Counted from the stretch's first letter, positions 30,840 through 42,300 are shown. The stretch is DNA of 64,000 bases from Basidiobolus meristosporus CBS 931.73 (GCA_002104905.1 MCFE01000392.1:18747-82746), one strand, 5' to 3'. Notes: generated from the sequence alone by a model not told the origin. Made by a program: numbers and translations.

Positions 30840-33800
30840 CTCAACTAAATAATTTCTTTATCCCAATTTCTCTCTAAGGATCTCAAACTGTGGCCTAGCT
30901 AGTGGTTTTGTCAATATGTCTGCCACCATTTTGTCAGTTGGGCAGTAAACCAGCTCCACTAAGTTATTTTCTACAGCTTCCCTCACAAAGTGATGCTGTA
31001 TATCAATGTGCTTAGTTCTGGCATGATTAGTAGGATTTCTAGCTAATGAAATATAACTTTGATCATTTTTGTAAATACATGTTGGTTCACCTGAATTAAA
31101 ACCTAAGTCTTTGAATAATTTTTGTAGCCATATAGCCTCCTTAGTTGCTTGACATGCAGCCATATATTTGGCTTCAGTTGTAGATAGGGCCACAGTGGGT
31201 TGTTTCTTGCAATTCCAAGTAATAGCTGCACCAGCATAAAGAAATACATAGCCTGTGGTAGAGTGTCTGTCAATCAGATCCCTACCCCAATCTGAATCAC
31301 TATAACCATCAAATTTTTGCCTATTAGCTGCTCCAGAGTATTCCAGTACCATATTTATGGTACCTTGTAGATATCTGAAAATCCGCTTAACTGCTGCAAT
31401 TTGATCTGGTCCATAATTCTGCATGAATTGACTGACTATTCCAACTGCCACTGCAATATCTGGACGTGTAGACACCATCAAGTACATTAGGCTACCAACC
31501 ATTGATTGAAAGGGAAAGTTTTGGTCCATATTTGAGCTGTTTTCATTTATAACTGGCTGAGATTTGCTTAATTTCAGGTTATTGTCCATAGGGGTTGCTG
31601 CAGGTTTGCAATTTTCCATTTTGAAGCGTCTAAGAATGTCCCTGATGTACTTAGACTGATTCAGCACAATTTTCTGGTAGGTATGTCAAATTTGACCTCA
31701 ATTCCAAGAAAACAGCTCAATTTTCCAAGATCTTTCATCTCAAACTTGCTGAAGAGATCTGATTTTGTCTGTTTAAGTGCCTCTTGATCACTTAAAGCTA
31801 TAATTAGGTTGTCCATATAAAGAACTAGGATGATCACACCCTTTTTGAGCTGTTTCACATATATACTGTGATCTGTAGTGCTATGAGAGAACCCAATTTT
31901 CTCTAGATATGTGTCAATCTTGTTATACCATGCTCTGGGTGCCTGCTTAAGCCCATACAACAATTTTCTAAGTTTGCACACCTTATGGGGGCTTTTTGAA
32001 TGGGTAAAACCTTCTGGTTGCTCCATATATATAGTTTCTTGCAAATCCCCATTTGGAAAGGCTGTTTTGACGTCCATTTGGTGTAGATCTAGACTGTGTA
32101 AATCTGCCAGGGCTAGAACTGTCCTAATAGAGTTAAACTGGCAACCGGAGCAAATGTTTCCTTAAAGTCTAGTCCCTGGATCTGGGAATAGCCTTTAGCT
32201 ACCAATCTAGCCTTGTACTTATCAACGGCACCATTTGAGGTTATCTAGATCTTGTAGACCCATCTACATGCAATTGGCTTTCTCCCATTTGGTAAATCTA
32301 CCAGTTCCCACGTTTTACCTTGATCAGTGATTGGTACTCCTCCTGCATGGCTTGTTGCCACTCAGTAGCATCTGGACCTTGCATTGCCAGTTCCAGATTC
32401 TGAGGTTTGGCACATAAGGCAAGATAAGCTTCTTCATGATTGTTGGATGTCTGCCACCAGGATCCAGGGGCATTTCTTATTCTGGTAAATCTCCTAACTG
32501 GGATAATCTGTTCTGATCTGGAACTGGTAGAAGTATCTTCCATCTCTGGCTGGATTTGGTACGTATCTTCTGCATTTGTGTTGATTGCATCATCAGGCAG
32601 CTGGCCAATGATTTCTGTGGCTTTCTGATCTGAATTCTCCTCAAATACAACATCCCTGCTCTTGATCAGCTTCTGAATTTTGCCATCATACACTCTATAC
32701 CCTTTAGTATCTTCACAATACTCAAGAAAGATCCCTTTTCTACTCTTTGGTTCCAACTTTGAGCGTTTTTTGTCAGGGATGTGATAAAAAACATCACTGC
32801 CAAAGATCCTGAGATGCTGGAGATCTGGTTTTTTGCCTGTATATGCTTCAAAGGGTGTAGAATCACGTAGTGCTGTTGTTGGGCATCTGTTCTTGATGTA
32901 TACAGCGGTAGCAACAGATTCAGCTCAAAACTTGTAGTCCATTCCCTTATCATGTAGCATAGATCTTCCCATCTCTACTATTGTTCTATTTGCATGATCT
33001 GCTACTCCATTTTGCTGTGGAGTATGAGGAACTGTGGTCTGTTGAAGTATACCAGTAGACAAGCAGTATTTTGCAAACTCCTTTGAGCAGTATTCTCCTC
33101 CATTGTCACTTTGTAGTACCTTCAATTTACACCCAGTTTGTGTTTCTGCCATGTTCTTGAAGTGCTTAAACGTCTCTAAAGCTTCATCCTTTGTTTTGAG
33201 GAAGTACACCCATGTATATCTTGTCTTGTCATCAATAAACGTCATAAAGTATCTCTTGGCTCCAAAGGACAGTGTTCTCATGGGGCCACATATATCTGAG
33301 TGTACTATAGCCAATATTTTGGTGGTATTGATGTCTTTGGAGCTCTTGAAATGTTGCCTAGCTTGTTTGCCATATGAACATCCCTTACAAACATTCAATT
33401 TGATCAGAATTGAGTATTTTAGGCCCAAAACAAGCTGATTTTTCACCAATTGGCTCATTTTCTGTTCCCCTATGTGTCCTAGCCTCCTATGCCACGTCTC
33501 CCAGTTGGTTTCATCAGTTTCAGCAATGTTGACATACTCAGGTACAATGATCTTGCATTGTAACTTGTATATAATGTGATCTCTGATTCCCAAAGCTAAT
33601 TTTTGTCCATTTTCACTCAATATTGAGCAGCTCAGCTTAGTAAAAACAAATTTCAGTCCCTGAGTAGTTGCTTTACTGATTGAGAGTAGGTTCTTAGCTA
33701 TTCCAGGTACATAGAGTATGTCAGTCAGTTTTGCTGTTGTTGCCCCTGAGTTATCACTCATATTTAGTTGTATAGACCCACTGGCAGTAGCTTCCAATGC

Positions 33801-34742
33801 AGAGTTATCTCCCAGATAAACCTTTCTTACAGGAATAGTCTTTAAGTTGCTGAACCACTCCTTTATACCACAAATATGCTGTGATGCTCCAGAGTCAATA
33901 TACCATTCATTACTCCGGTTACTTGCACTCTCTTGTACAGTGATAAATAACTGTTCATCAGTAGTTATATGGTTTGCCTGCTCTAGTTTCTATTTTTTGT
34001 CTGCTTGTTTCTTCTTGCATTCTCTTGCCCAGTGTCCTGGCTTCTTACAGTAGCTACAGCAGCCAGGTTTTCTTTGGTTTTGTTGCTTTCCCTTCTTTTC
34101 TGTATGTTTTTCTGAACTGAATAAAGCATTATCTTCAATTTTCTCTGCTTGATCATTACGTCTGAGTTCTTCATGGAGAAGTCTTCCTTTGACATAGTCT
34201 AAAGTCAAGTTGTCTTCTCTGCTTTCAAAAGAAAGTATGAGTGGCTCATACTTGTCTGGTAGGCTGCAAAGCAGACAGAGTATCTTTTCTTAATCATCTA
34301 CACCAGCATTAATACTGTAAAGTTCTTCTGCAAGTGTCTCCATTCTGGCAATGAGTTGTAGCATGTCATCATCTGGCTTTTTTCTCATGTTGAAGAACTT
34401 TTGTTTCAAATAAAGCTTGCTTGATACTGACTTTGCTCTAAAGATCATCTCTAAGGATTCCCATGCTGCTTTGGCAGTATTTGAGGCATGATTTTGTCCA
34501 ATGAAGGAGTCTTGCACATTGATGCATCTTGCATGGAAGGCCTTTCTCTCCTTCTCTTGAAACTTCTCCACATCTTCTGCTGTTCCTTTGGGCTCAACTT
34601 CCTTTCCTGTTACTATGTTCCAAAGCTTTCTTTCCTCAAGGTGGATCTGCATCTTGATTCTCCAAAGTCTGTAGTTCTTCCCATCAAACCTCTCCTTTAC
34701 AGGGAAGATGTTGGTATTGCTTTGTTTGCTGGTAGAAGTCAT
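30840..34742 (-). pseudogene. Copia-A2 gag-pol, multiply disrupted
   Basis: Start ATG at 34742. Compared with A1 there are premature stops: GAA to TAA near 34289, CAG to TAG near 33990, TGG to TGA near 32924, AAG to TAG near 32250, and one near 30857. Single-base deletions lie near 32310, 32142 and 31680. Domains are otherwise all present: Gag, knuckle, DSG protease, integrase, RT and RNase H. The RT box reads YMDN instead of YVDD near 31810, a further loss of a catalytic Asp. It retains GCA codon sense where A1 has the TAA. Confidence 0.93.
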
Positions 34743-34778
34743 CTTTAGAATAGACTAAGGCAATCGGGGCTCATAACC

Positions 34779-35147
34779 TGTTGCAATTTAAGAAGTGATT
34801 TGGATATAAGGAAATTACCAAGAAATAGTGATAATAGTTGAACTGTTGTTTATTCATAAAGAAGCTCAGTATTTATACCTTTGTAGAAGTAATACAGCTG
34901 CAACACTAAGTAGGGAGGGTTTCTCAATATTCAGGAGCATTCTGTAACAGTTTCAGGGTTAGTACATAATGTTTGGTAATAGTGCTAATTTGATCCTGAC
35001 TATAGGGGAATAATCATAAGATCATATATCTGGAGAAAGTGGCAAAGTTAAGGCAGTAAATGAGTCCTACAGTGACTAAGACTAGCCTAGAACTGTTAAG
35101 TAAATTTTTAGCTGCTGAATGGTACCAAATAGTCCAATATTTCAACA
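34779..35147 (-). repeat. Copia-A2 5' LTR
   Basis: 369 bp. The sequence GGGCTCATAACC at 34767-34778 (complement of the half-tRNA PBS) abuts it, as in A1. Confidence 0.95.
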
Positions 35148-36284
35148 TTTTTCTCACAGGGTTTACTACTGAAGCAATTGGTAGTGATTCACTTTGCACA
35201 CCTAAACTACTTTCTTGTTGACTATCCTCTTAGCCATTTGTGTATTTGTAGTCAGTATTTTGCCTCCTAGTTGATGAGTGCAATGCTGCAGCTTGGCCAC
35301 GCTTAAATGCTCCATATGATGCTACCGAGCTGGCCTGCAGTGCTACACACTAACATGCTCTTTTACTTGCCAAAGGCTCTAGTGGTGGAGGCATTTCATG
35401 TGGGTCATCATCAGTCAGTTAACCTGAAGAAACTCACTGATTGTCAGGTGTAATGGCATGTGGTGGCACAATTTGATGTGCTGGCATGGCCCTTAGCTGA
35501 GCTCAATATGATGCTGCTTGTTGATTCAACTTGGCCTGCCCCAATGGACTTGTGTCTAAATGAGCAGTTTGGCAAGTTCTGGTGGTTTTGCTCGGAAGCA
35601 TGCACATTGACCCAACATATAGTGACTCAATGTGTGGCACTCTTGTGAAGGGTGTTGGCATATTTTGGACTGGCATGCACTGGCTTGCAGAAGTTGCAAG
35701 GGATGGTAAGGAATCCAGCAAAGAGTGCTGGTGAAATCAAGTTGCTGTTGCTTGCAATCAGTATTCTTCCTCTTGAAGCCCACCTTCTGGTTCCTCAAAG
35801 TACTCACTTACCCTCTGTCAGTTACTTTGGAACTGTTGCTTAGATGAGTCCTGTGTATAATGCTCTTGGAAGCCACATAACTCTACTAATATATCATGTA
35901 ATACATTAGTCATTTTAGGCAAAAACTCATTCAAATCTCCTTGGTTCCCAAAGTTGAGGCACAAACAGATGTGTCCAATCTGTACTCTGCAAATTGCATG
36001 CAAAATTGTTTCTACATGGCTTCCTCATCAAATCCCCTCACTCTCAGCTCATTCTTGATTTCAATACTTGACTTGTTATGTATCTTGTTACATACATCTG
36101 CTGGCATTTTGATGTAGAACTCATGCCACAGCTTTCTACTCAGGTTCTTCCATCTCTGTCAACTCTCTGAGGTATCTAGTTCTGCTAGGTTAATGAGTAG
36201 TACCAAAATATCTGTATGAAGACTCATCATAGACACTTGGGCCATACTAAAATCATTTAGCAAGAACTCACATGGATTCAACAT
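35148..36284 (-). pseudogene. CACTA gene3, copy 2 (interrupted by Copia-A2)
   Basis: ATG at 36284 begins MLNPCEFLLNDF. Downstream come RKLWHEFYIKMPADV, the ELRVRGFDEEA block shared with copy 1 (11330-11350), and a long Ser/Pro/Gln/His-rich tract with MPTPFTRVPH. The final PVRK-KPRRR is split by Copia-A2, and the last codons are at 30441-30464. In-frame stops lie at about 36159, 35995 and later. Homology to 11250-12243 over both ends supports a shared gene of about 380 codons. The role is unknown. Confidence 0.6.
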
Positions 36285-36548
36285 TGACTTCTCTGGTCTG
36301 GACTGCGCTGTGAGCTGGGGGATACGTTTTGTCTGGGTTGTACTAAAGTTGAGTTGAGACTTGGTATAGGGACTGTAGTGATGGATTTGGGTACTTATAC
36401 AGTAGTGTATTGGCATCAACCTGGTCTTATACAAAATATATATGAAAACTAATGTATTGTTGAGTTTTCTATATATTATGCATGGTGCATCTTGAATTAC
36501 ATTGACACAAATTGGATCCAATTAGTTACAGATTTCCTATTTGATTAT
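36285..36548 (-). promoter_or_regulatory. Upstream region of gene3 copy 2
   Basis: A TATA-rich stretch lies at 36430-36480 on the minus strand, upstream of the gene3 ATG. It is not homologous to the region before gene3 in copy 1. A promoter is inferred only. Open codons run through part of it without a recognisable domain. Confidence 0.35.
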
Positions 36549-37764
36549 AGACTTGTGAGTCAAGCATCAATAAAAATACTAAGTCTTTGTTTGAGTTTGA
36601 TTTTTGCAACATAATCATGGGATACATGGCAATTGATGGAGATTCATTCATAATGCAGGAAAAATCAGATAAATAAAGCTGCTTGTGCCAAATTAAATCA
36701 ATTCACCTCAGCCCAATCACCTACCAATTTTATTATGACTTACTCATCTGAATGATGCTTTTTCATCATTCCCATAATTACCACTGAATTTCCTTTTGAC
36801 ACACTAGAGGAGATCTATATCAAGCACTGTGGACCATCTGCCCTAATCTACTCAAGGAGATCCCTTGTTAAGCTTCTGTGGTACTACAAGAACTATTGCC
36901 CCACAAGGCTTCATTCCACCATCCATTGCAACAAAAGTCCTAGAGGCTTTTACTCCCAGCTGATAGCAATGGAGAACCACCTTGCAGAGGGTATGAATGA
37001 CCTAGAGCAAGCTTGGAATACTAGGTTCAGAAGCTCCAATAGACTTCCATATCCCAGAGTGTTCAGCAGCAGGTTCCATATAAGGAGTATTTTGAATAAC
37101 TTCCCAGTCAGGATTAGCAGACCTTCTAGAGGGCAGAGGCACTTTTATTCTGGCAAGTACAAGGCACCCTGTGTGAAGTTTCAAGCACTGTTGAGCATTG
37201 AGGGTAACATCATCTGGTTTAGTGGGCCTTTTGCTGGAAGTAGGCATGACAAAGCACTCTGGGTAGAGAATCATCCGCAACTCAGTAGAGGGGAGAAATG
37301 TATGGCAGACTTAACTTATATAGGAGAGGATTGCTGGAGATTAGGATGTATTACAGCATATAGGAAGCCAAGGAATGGTGTGCTTAGCAGGAAGCATAAG
37401 CTCTACAATGAGATTTTTAATCATTTCAGAGCAAGGGTAGAGCACACATTTGGATATCTGAAGAGATTCAGCCTATTGGCAGATAAATACAGAGGAAAGT
37501 CATTTATAGGAGAAAAAATCAGAATAGGTAAAATAGTTAAGATACTTATCAATGCACAGTATACTCACACAAGAAGACATGCACTGAGAGAAGTGTGTCT
37601 GGGCATTATGAAGAGTAAATAAAGCAAGGAAAGCACTATTCCAAGCAACATAAGTAAGATTGAATAAAATTACCAGTAACTATATCCTACCACTGGCATT
37701 ATGGTAGAAATCCAGCACTCTAAACAGGCTGGCACTATGTGGCACTATCCAACATAACAAGTCT
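36549..37764 (+). mobile_element. PIF/Harbinger-type DNA transposon
   Basis: It encloses a DDE_Tnp_4-like transposase. The right end reads ATGTGGCACTATCCAAC followed by ATAACAAGTCT, and matches the end of the fold-back element at 52939-52966 in 26 of 28 bases. The left end begins AGACTTGT, an 8-bp inverted match only. ATA on both sides (36547-36549; 37766-37768) would fit a 3-bp duplication. It lies between gene3 and a gene2 fragment of CACTA copies. Confidence 0.7.
36758..37622 (+). CDS. Harbinger-like DDE transposase, probably inactive
   Basis: An open frame of ~288 codons; ATG at 36969 is the first Met, but upstream codons (FDTLEEIYIKH, KLLWYYKNY) look native, so the N-terminus is lost or on another exon. 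Motifs: RGQRHFYSGKYKAPCVKFQ, GPFAGSRHD, ADLTYIG and RVEHTFGYLKRFS, in the order of the DDE_Tnp_4 nuclease. The second Asp (ADLTYIG) and Glu (VEHTFGYL) are present. Where the first catalytic Asp is expected, before the RPSRGQRH block, the sequence reads LNNFPVRI with Asn. The helix-turn-helix domain and the Myb partner usual for Harbinger elements are not seen. Confidence 0.75.
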
Positions 37765-37768
37765 AATA

Positions 37769-39230
37769 AATAAGTGGCTTTTGATTGGTTCCCTGCCAAT
37801 TTGCTCATTTTCTGATGCCAGACACTCTACTACCTCCTATGCTTGTGTGCATTGACTGTCTATTGCATCTTTTTTGCACTCCTTACTTCCTGACTGAACA
37901 ATTTCTCTTACTTTTCATGCATACAAATTGATTTATTTCTGTCAAAACTTCAGTTGTACCTCAATTGCCAATTGCATTGACCTACACAAGTCCCTATACC
38001 CTACACTAACATTAAGCCCAATCCCACACTCAACAACTAACTTCATTAAAATCCACCTCTCAATAAGTATTTCTGCTGTAATGTTCTGGTTGCATGACTT
38101 TGGCAGGAACCAAACAGCTTTATGCCACGGCTCATTCACTGGTTCCCACTCATCTTGGTCTTCAGCTGGCACTGCAAGGTCTAGCACCTAATCTGCCAGT
38201 CTTTGCAATAAATCCTTGCAATCTTCAAGTGCATTTTCTTGAGCACGGCTCTTAAAAAAGTGTTGCAACCTCTTGGTGTGCCTATGAATGTTCACAAATT
38301 CCACTGAAGGCATCATGATAGTCTTTTGAGCTCTTGACATTGTAGTCTTTTCTGTCAGTGGGATCTCCATGCTGTCAACAATGGAGGATGTGGAGGCTAT
38401 GGTAGACAAATTTTCTTTTTCTACAAACTCATCCACCTTGCTGGAATGTGGCTTAACTGGTGGTGCTCTCAACTCTTTTGAAAACTGCTGTTTTCTTGTT
38501 GGTAATTCTTCTTGACCATGCTGGGATTTAGTCTGTCCCAGGCTTGCAATGTAAATTTGCAAGAACTGCAGTTTCTTTTGCATGCTTCCCTGTCTCAGGC
38601 ATGGATAGACATCTTTTGCTTTACCTTTTTCTTTATCATAGCCAGGTCTCTCACTTCTACTCTGCTTGAGTGCTTCTTGTAATAAACTACTTTTTCTCCT
38701 TGATAAATTCTGCTCTGAAGCATCTGTTTTGGCCTGCTTGTCCCTTGCTGGCACTCTTCTGGCAACCTGATGTTTCTTTTCTGCTTGTTTTGAGCTCTCA
38801 ACCATAGTTGTGATGGGCTCCTGTAAAAGCCACGGGTTTTTATCACTGCCAGGTCCTTCACTGGTACTTTGACTAGGTGCCTCTTTAATTGTACTACACT
38901 TTTTCCTTGATAAATGTTGTGCTGGCACATTTGTGTCTGCCTGCCTGTCCCTAATTGGCACTTTTCCAGCTACCTGACATCTCTTTGGTGCTTGTCAAGA
39001 GCTTTTGGCCCTGCTTTTAACAGGCTCTTGGGGAAGCTGCTGGTTTTTAGCCATGGCACCCTTGTTCTTCTGCCTTTGATAGTTTTTGCTATTCTTAAGA
39101 TACTTTCTTAGCATACCAATGCTGGCCCAAAATACATTTGCCTGTTTGTATCCAGATAATGCTCATGGAACAAGTCAAGTGCATTCTGCTTGGCCTTGAG
39201 TTCCTGATGGTCCCATAGTATTCCAGCCTT
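37769..39230 (-). pseudogene. CACTA gene2, C-terminal two-thirds (copy A)
   Basis: Minus-strand reading from about 39230: LRKYLKNSKN-like block, then a repeat region with two units of ~50 residues (RDRQADTNVPAQHLSRKK and RDKQAKTDASEQNLSRRK). Then PSVEFVNIHRHTKRLQHFFKS, then DQDEWEPVNEPWHKAVWFLPK and a C-terminal block near VVECGIGLNVSVGYRDL. A single stop near 38188 splits an otherwise open 37942-38961. It is closely similar to copy B (39406-40800). Confidence 0.6.
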
Positions 39231-39405
39231 ACCCTATGAAAGATTATTGAGATAATCCCATCAAAAGGCTGTCACAAAGTTAAAGTCCTGTGACTAAGAG
39301 GTACTGATCCTGTCAGGACACCATCCAGAGACCGTTGAAAAGTAATTGCACCCCAGATTTCACAAAAAATATAGTCAAAATATTTCATCTCAACAATGTC
39401 TAAGT
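39231..39405 (+). pseudogene. Inverted gene2 C-terminal fragment
   Basis: The plus strand reads VTKRY, QDTIQRPLKSNCTPDF and KIFHLNN, matching 29548-29695. It is opposite in direction to the gene2 copies on either side, so it is a rearranged piece of another copy. Confidence 0.5.
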
Positions 39406-41603
39406 GGCTTTTGAATGGTTCCCTACCAATTTGCTCACTTTCTGATCCCAGACACTCTATTGCCTCCTACATTTGTGTGAATTGATTGGCTATTGCCTCT
39501 TTTTCACTCTCCTTGCTTCCTGACTCAATTGTTTCTCTTACTTTTCATGCATACAAATTGATTATTTCTGTTGAAGCATCAGTTGAACTTCAATTGCCAA
39601 TTGCATTGACCTATACAAGTCCCTATACCCTACACAAACATTGAGCCCAATCCCACACTCAACAACTAACTCCATTAAAATCCACCTCTCAATAATTATT
39701 TCTGCTGTAATGCTCTGGTTCCACAACTTTGGCAGGAACCCAATGCCTTTGTGCCACGGTTCATTCACTGGTTCCCACATGTCCTGGTCTTCAGCCAGCA
39801 CTGCAAGGTCTAGTACCTCATCTGCCAATCCTTGCACTAAATCCTTGCAATATTCCAGTGCATTTTCTTAAGCACTGCTCTTGAAAAAGTGCTGCAACCT
39901 CTTGGTGTGCCTATTAATGTTCCAAAATTCTACTGAAGACATTGTCATTGTCTTTTGAGCTTTTAACATTGTAGCCTTGTCTGTAAGTGGGATCTCCACT
40001 CTGTCAACAATGGAGGATGTGGAGGCTGTGGTAGACAAATTGCCTTTTTCAGCAAACTCATCTAACTTGTTGGAGTGTGGCTCAACTGGCTGTGCTTCCA
40101 ACTCTTTTGAAAACAGCTGTTTTCTTGTTGGTAATTCTTCCTGGCTATGATGGGATTCAGTCTGTTCTGGGCTTGCGGCATTAATTGGCAAGAACTGCAG
40201 TTTTTTTTGCATGCCTCCCTGTCTCAAGCTTAGGTTGACATTTTTCCCTTCACCTTATCCTTTATCACTGCCAGGTCTTTCACTGCTACTTTGTCTGAGT
40301 GCTTCTTGTAACAAACTACATTTCTCCTTCATATACTCTACTCTGATGCATCTGTTTTTGCCTGCTTGTCCCTTGCTGGCACTCTTCTGGCAACCTGATG
40401 TTTCTTTTCTGCTTGTTTTGAGCTCTCAGCCATAGTTGTGACAGGCTCCTGTAAAAGCAGCTGGTTTTTATCACTGCCAGGTCCTTCACTGCTACTTTGA
40501 CTTAGTGCTTCTTGAGTGGTCCTACGCTTTTTCCTTGATAAATGTTGTGCTGGTGCATCTGTGTCTGCCTGCTTGTCTCTAATTGGCATTTTTCCAGCTA
40601 CTTGATGTCTCTTTGATGCTTGTCTGGAGCTTTCAGCCCTGCTTGTAACAGGCTCTTGATGAAGCCACTTGCTTTTAGCCATGGCACCCTTGTCCTTCTG
40701 CCTATGATAGTTCTTGCTATTCTTAAGATATTTACTTAGCATACCAAGGCTGGCCCAATATCTGATTGCCTGCTTAAATCCAGGATAATGCTCATGGAAC
40801 AAGTCAAGTGCATTCTGCTTGGCCTTGAGTTCCTGATAGTCCCAAGGTATGCCAGCCTTAAGGTGATGGTGTGCTAGACTTCTGATGGCCTATTGTATAT
40901 TAGCCCACTGTTCATTATTGCACTCAACAGCTTCACAGATCTTCAATGACTTTTGATTTTTAGGCTTTGGTATAAACACCTTATTTTTTTCCTACCACAC
41001 TGTGTTAGGTTTTTCTGTGGGCTTTATCTTTGGGCACTGTTGTTGTGCTACAAAGACGGTACAGTGTTCCACTGCTGTTACATCAGGAAATGACTCATTT
41101 CTTGGCTGTGACATTTAGCTACTGAGTTCCTTCTTTGCAGCAAAGATACTGCTTTCTCTACCTGTGATATTAGTTGCTCTACACATATTATCCACTCATC
41201 CTGATTCTGGACTATCTCCTGATTTCTCTGGGCCATTACATCTATCCAATCAGCCACTGTACCTGATTGCTTCATTAATGCCTTGGTATGAGCTGACTAC
41301 ACACTTGTTAATATGGGTGTGGAGATGTTATCAGGGCCACTTGCTGGTCTTCAACTGAAGGTACTGCGTTTGCTACATTCTCATCTGCCTGAGCATAATG
41401 GTCAGCTTGTGGCTCTGCAGAGGTTCTCAATTGTCCGCATTATTACCTTCAATGGGCATACTGTCCACAGGACCTTTTTTGGATGTAGCCCTGCTTGTTG
41501 CACTGAATGTCAAAGCAAGCTGTTGTTCAACCATTCTTTTGTTGCTACTAGCAGTGGGGTTTGGTTGGGAACCAGAAAAGTTTACTATATTTTGTGGCAG
41601 CAT
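39406..41603 (-). pseudogene. CACTA gene2, copy B
   Basis: ATG at 41603 gives MLPQNIVNFSGSQPNPTASS, parallel to copy 2. Then TVADWIDVMAQRNQ...QVEKAVSLLQRRNS, HEHYPGFKQAIRYWASLGMLSKYLKNS (near 40780), and two Lys/Gln-rich repeats (40640-40340). Then VEFWNINRHTKRLQHFFKS (39900) and DMWEPVNEPWHKGIGFLPK (39750). Stops occur at about 41430, 39868 and elsewhere. It is divergent from tnp2 at 41825. No known domain is recognised; the middle is strongly basic and probably disordered. Confidence 0.6.
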
Positions 41604-41824
41604 ATATATGGAAGTGAGTCAAACCAAAGGGGAAATAGTGTTACATATATGTGTGTATGTAGTGCCACAACTTTGTTTATAATGCTTACTATGGCAGGTC
41701 ATCATTGAATCTTACCTTCATGTAGGTGCAATGTCTCAAATACAGATTGTCTTAAGTTCATATGAGTATTGACCAAAAAGTGATATAAAAGCATTATGTT
41801 GTTGAAGGTCCAACTGTTTGCCCC
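41604..41824. promoter_or_regulatory. Divergent spacer, CACTA copy 3
   Basis: 221 bp between gene2 and tnp2 starts, very similar to 7946-8146. TATAAAA at 41784-41790 is 35-41 nt upstream of the tnp2 ATG. Confidence 0.6.
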
Positions 41825-42013
41825 ATGGATAAGACCACTTTGACTGAACGCCGTAAGAGAAGAGAAAAAAGTCCATGTGGCTATTGTGGCAAGCCTCCCT
41901 GCCATGAAGCATGCAGACAGCATAGGAAGTATTACAAGGATCACAGCCAGTGTTTTGCCACCCAAGTCATATTTGACCATTAATTGATCACTACTGTACC
42001 AACATTATCTTGC
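41825..42013 (+). pseudogene. tnp2: tnp2, copy 3, N-terminal part
   Basis: ATG at 41825 begins MDKTTLTERRKRREKSPCGYCGK. The CX2C...H pattern (CGYCGKPPCHEACRQHRKYYKDH) is best preserved here. A stop lies near 41981. It continues at 42301 after an LTR fragment; the tnp2 region equal to 8340-9230 is missing. Confidence 0.7.
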
Positions 42014-42300
42014 TGTCATGATCACATGACAACCATGAACACCCATGCCAAGTTTCAGCTTCCTAGCTCAAATTCTAAGAGATTCCCTTGGAACCTTCTA
42101 CCACTTTCCAGAAAGTTCCTGACCATTCCAAACCATTGTTACACAGTGGAACATTCCATGGAAGCTTCCCATTGTCTTTTTCATAATCCAGTACCATATA
42201 TGAAAATACCAGGTCACATGACTTAGTCATATGTTCAGGTGACCCAATCCATTTCCCCATCCTATCTCAGTGCCTTGCCTTCTATATTATTATCCCCAGC
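42014..42300 (+). repeat. Truncated LTR related to Gypsy-C
   Basis: Begins TGTCATGATCACATG and follows 4134-4440 in blocks (CATGGAAGCTTCCC; AGTACCATATATG). Its right end at about 42300 joins tnp2 sequence directly, with ~900 bp of tnp2 deleted. No target duplication. Confidence 0.6.

Larger units (their letters stand above)
30465..35147 (-). mobile_element. Copia-A2: full-length Ty1/copia, 4683 bp, coding region broken
   Basis: Minus-strand copy with both 369-bp LTRs (30465-30833 and 34779-35147). It sits in the codons for the basic tail of gene3. The flanks carry 7 and 5 T residues where the unoccupied site at 12224-12230 has 7 A (same strand sense after complementing), exactly a 5-bp TTTTT duplication. 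Confidence 0.96.

Noticed and set aside
39231-39260. CCCTATGAAA at an abrupt junction, as at 24945, suggesting a common element end
   Set aside because: At 24945 it is the complement of a gene3-region sequence (11275-11290); at 39231 it continues as a gene2 C-terminal fragment. The shared ten bases look coincidental.
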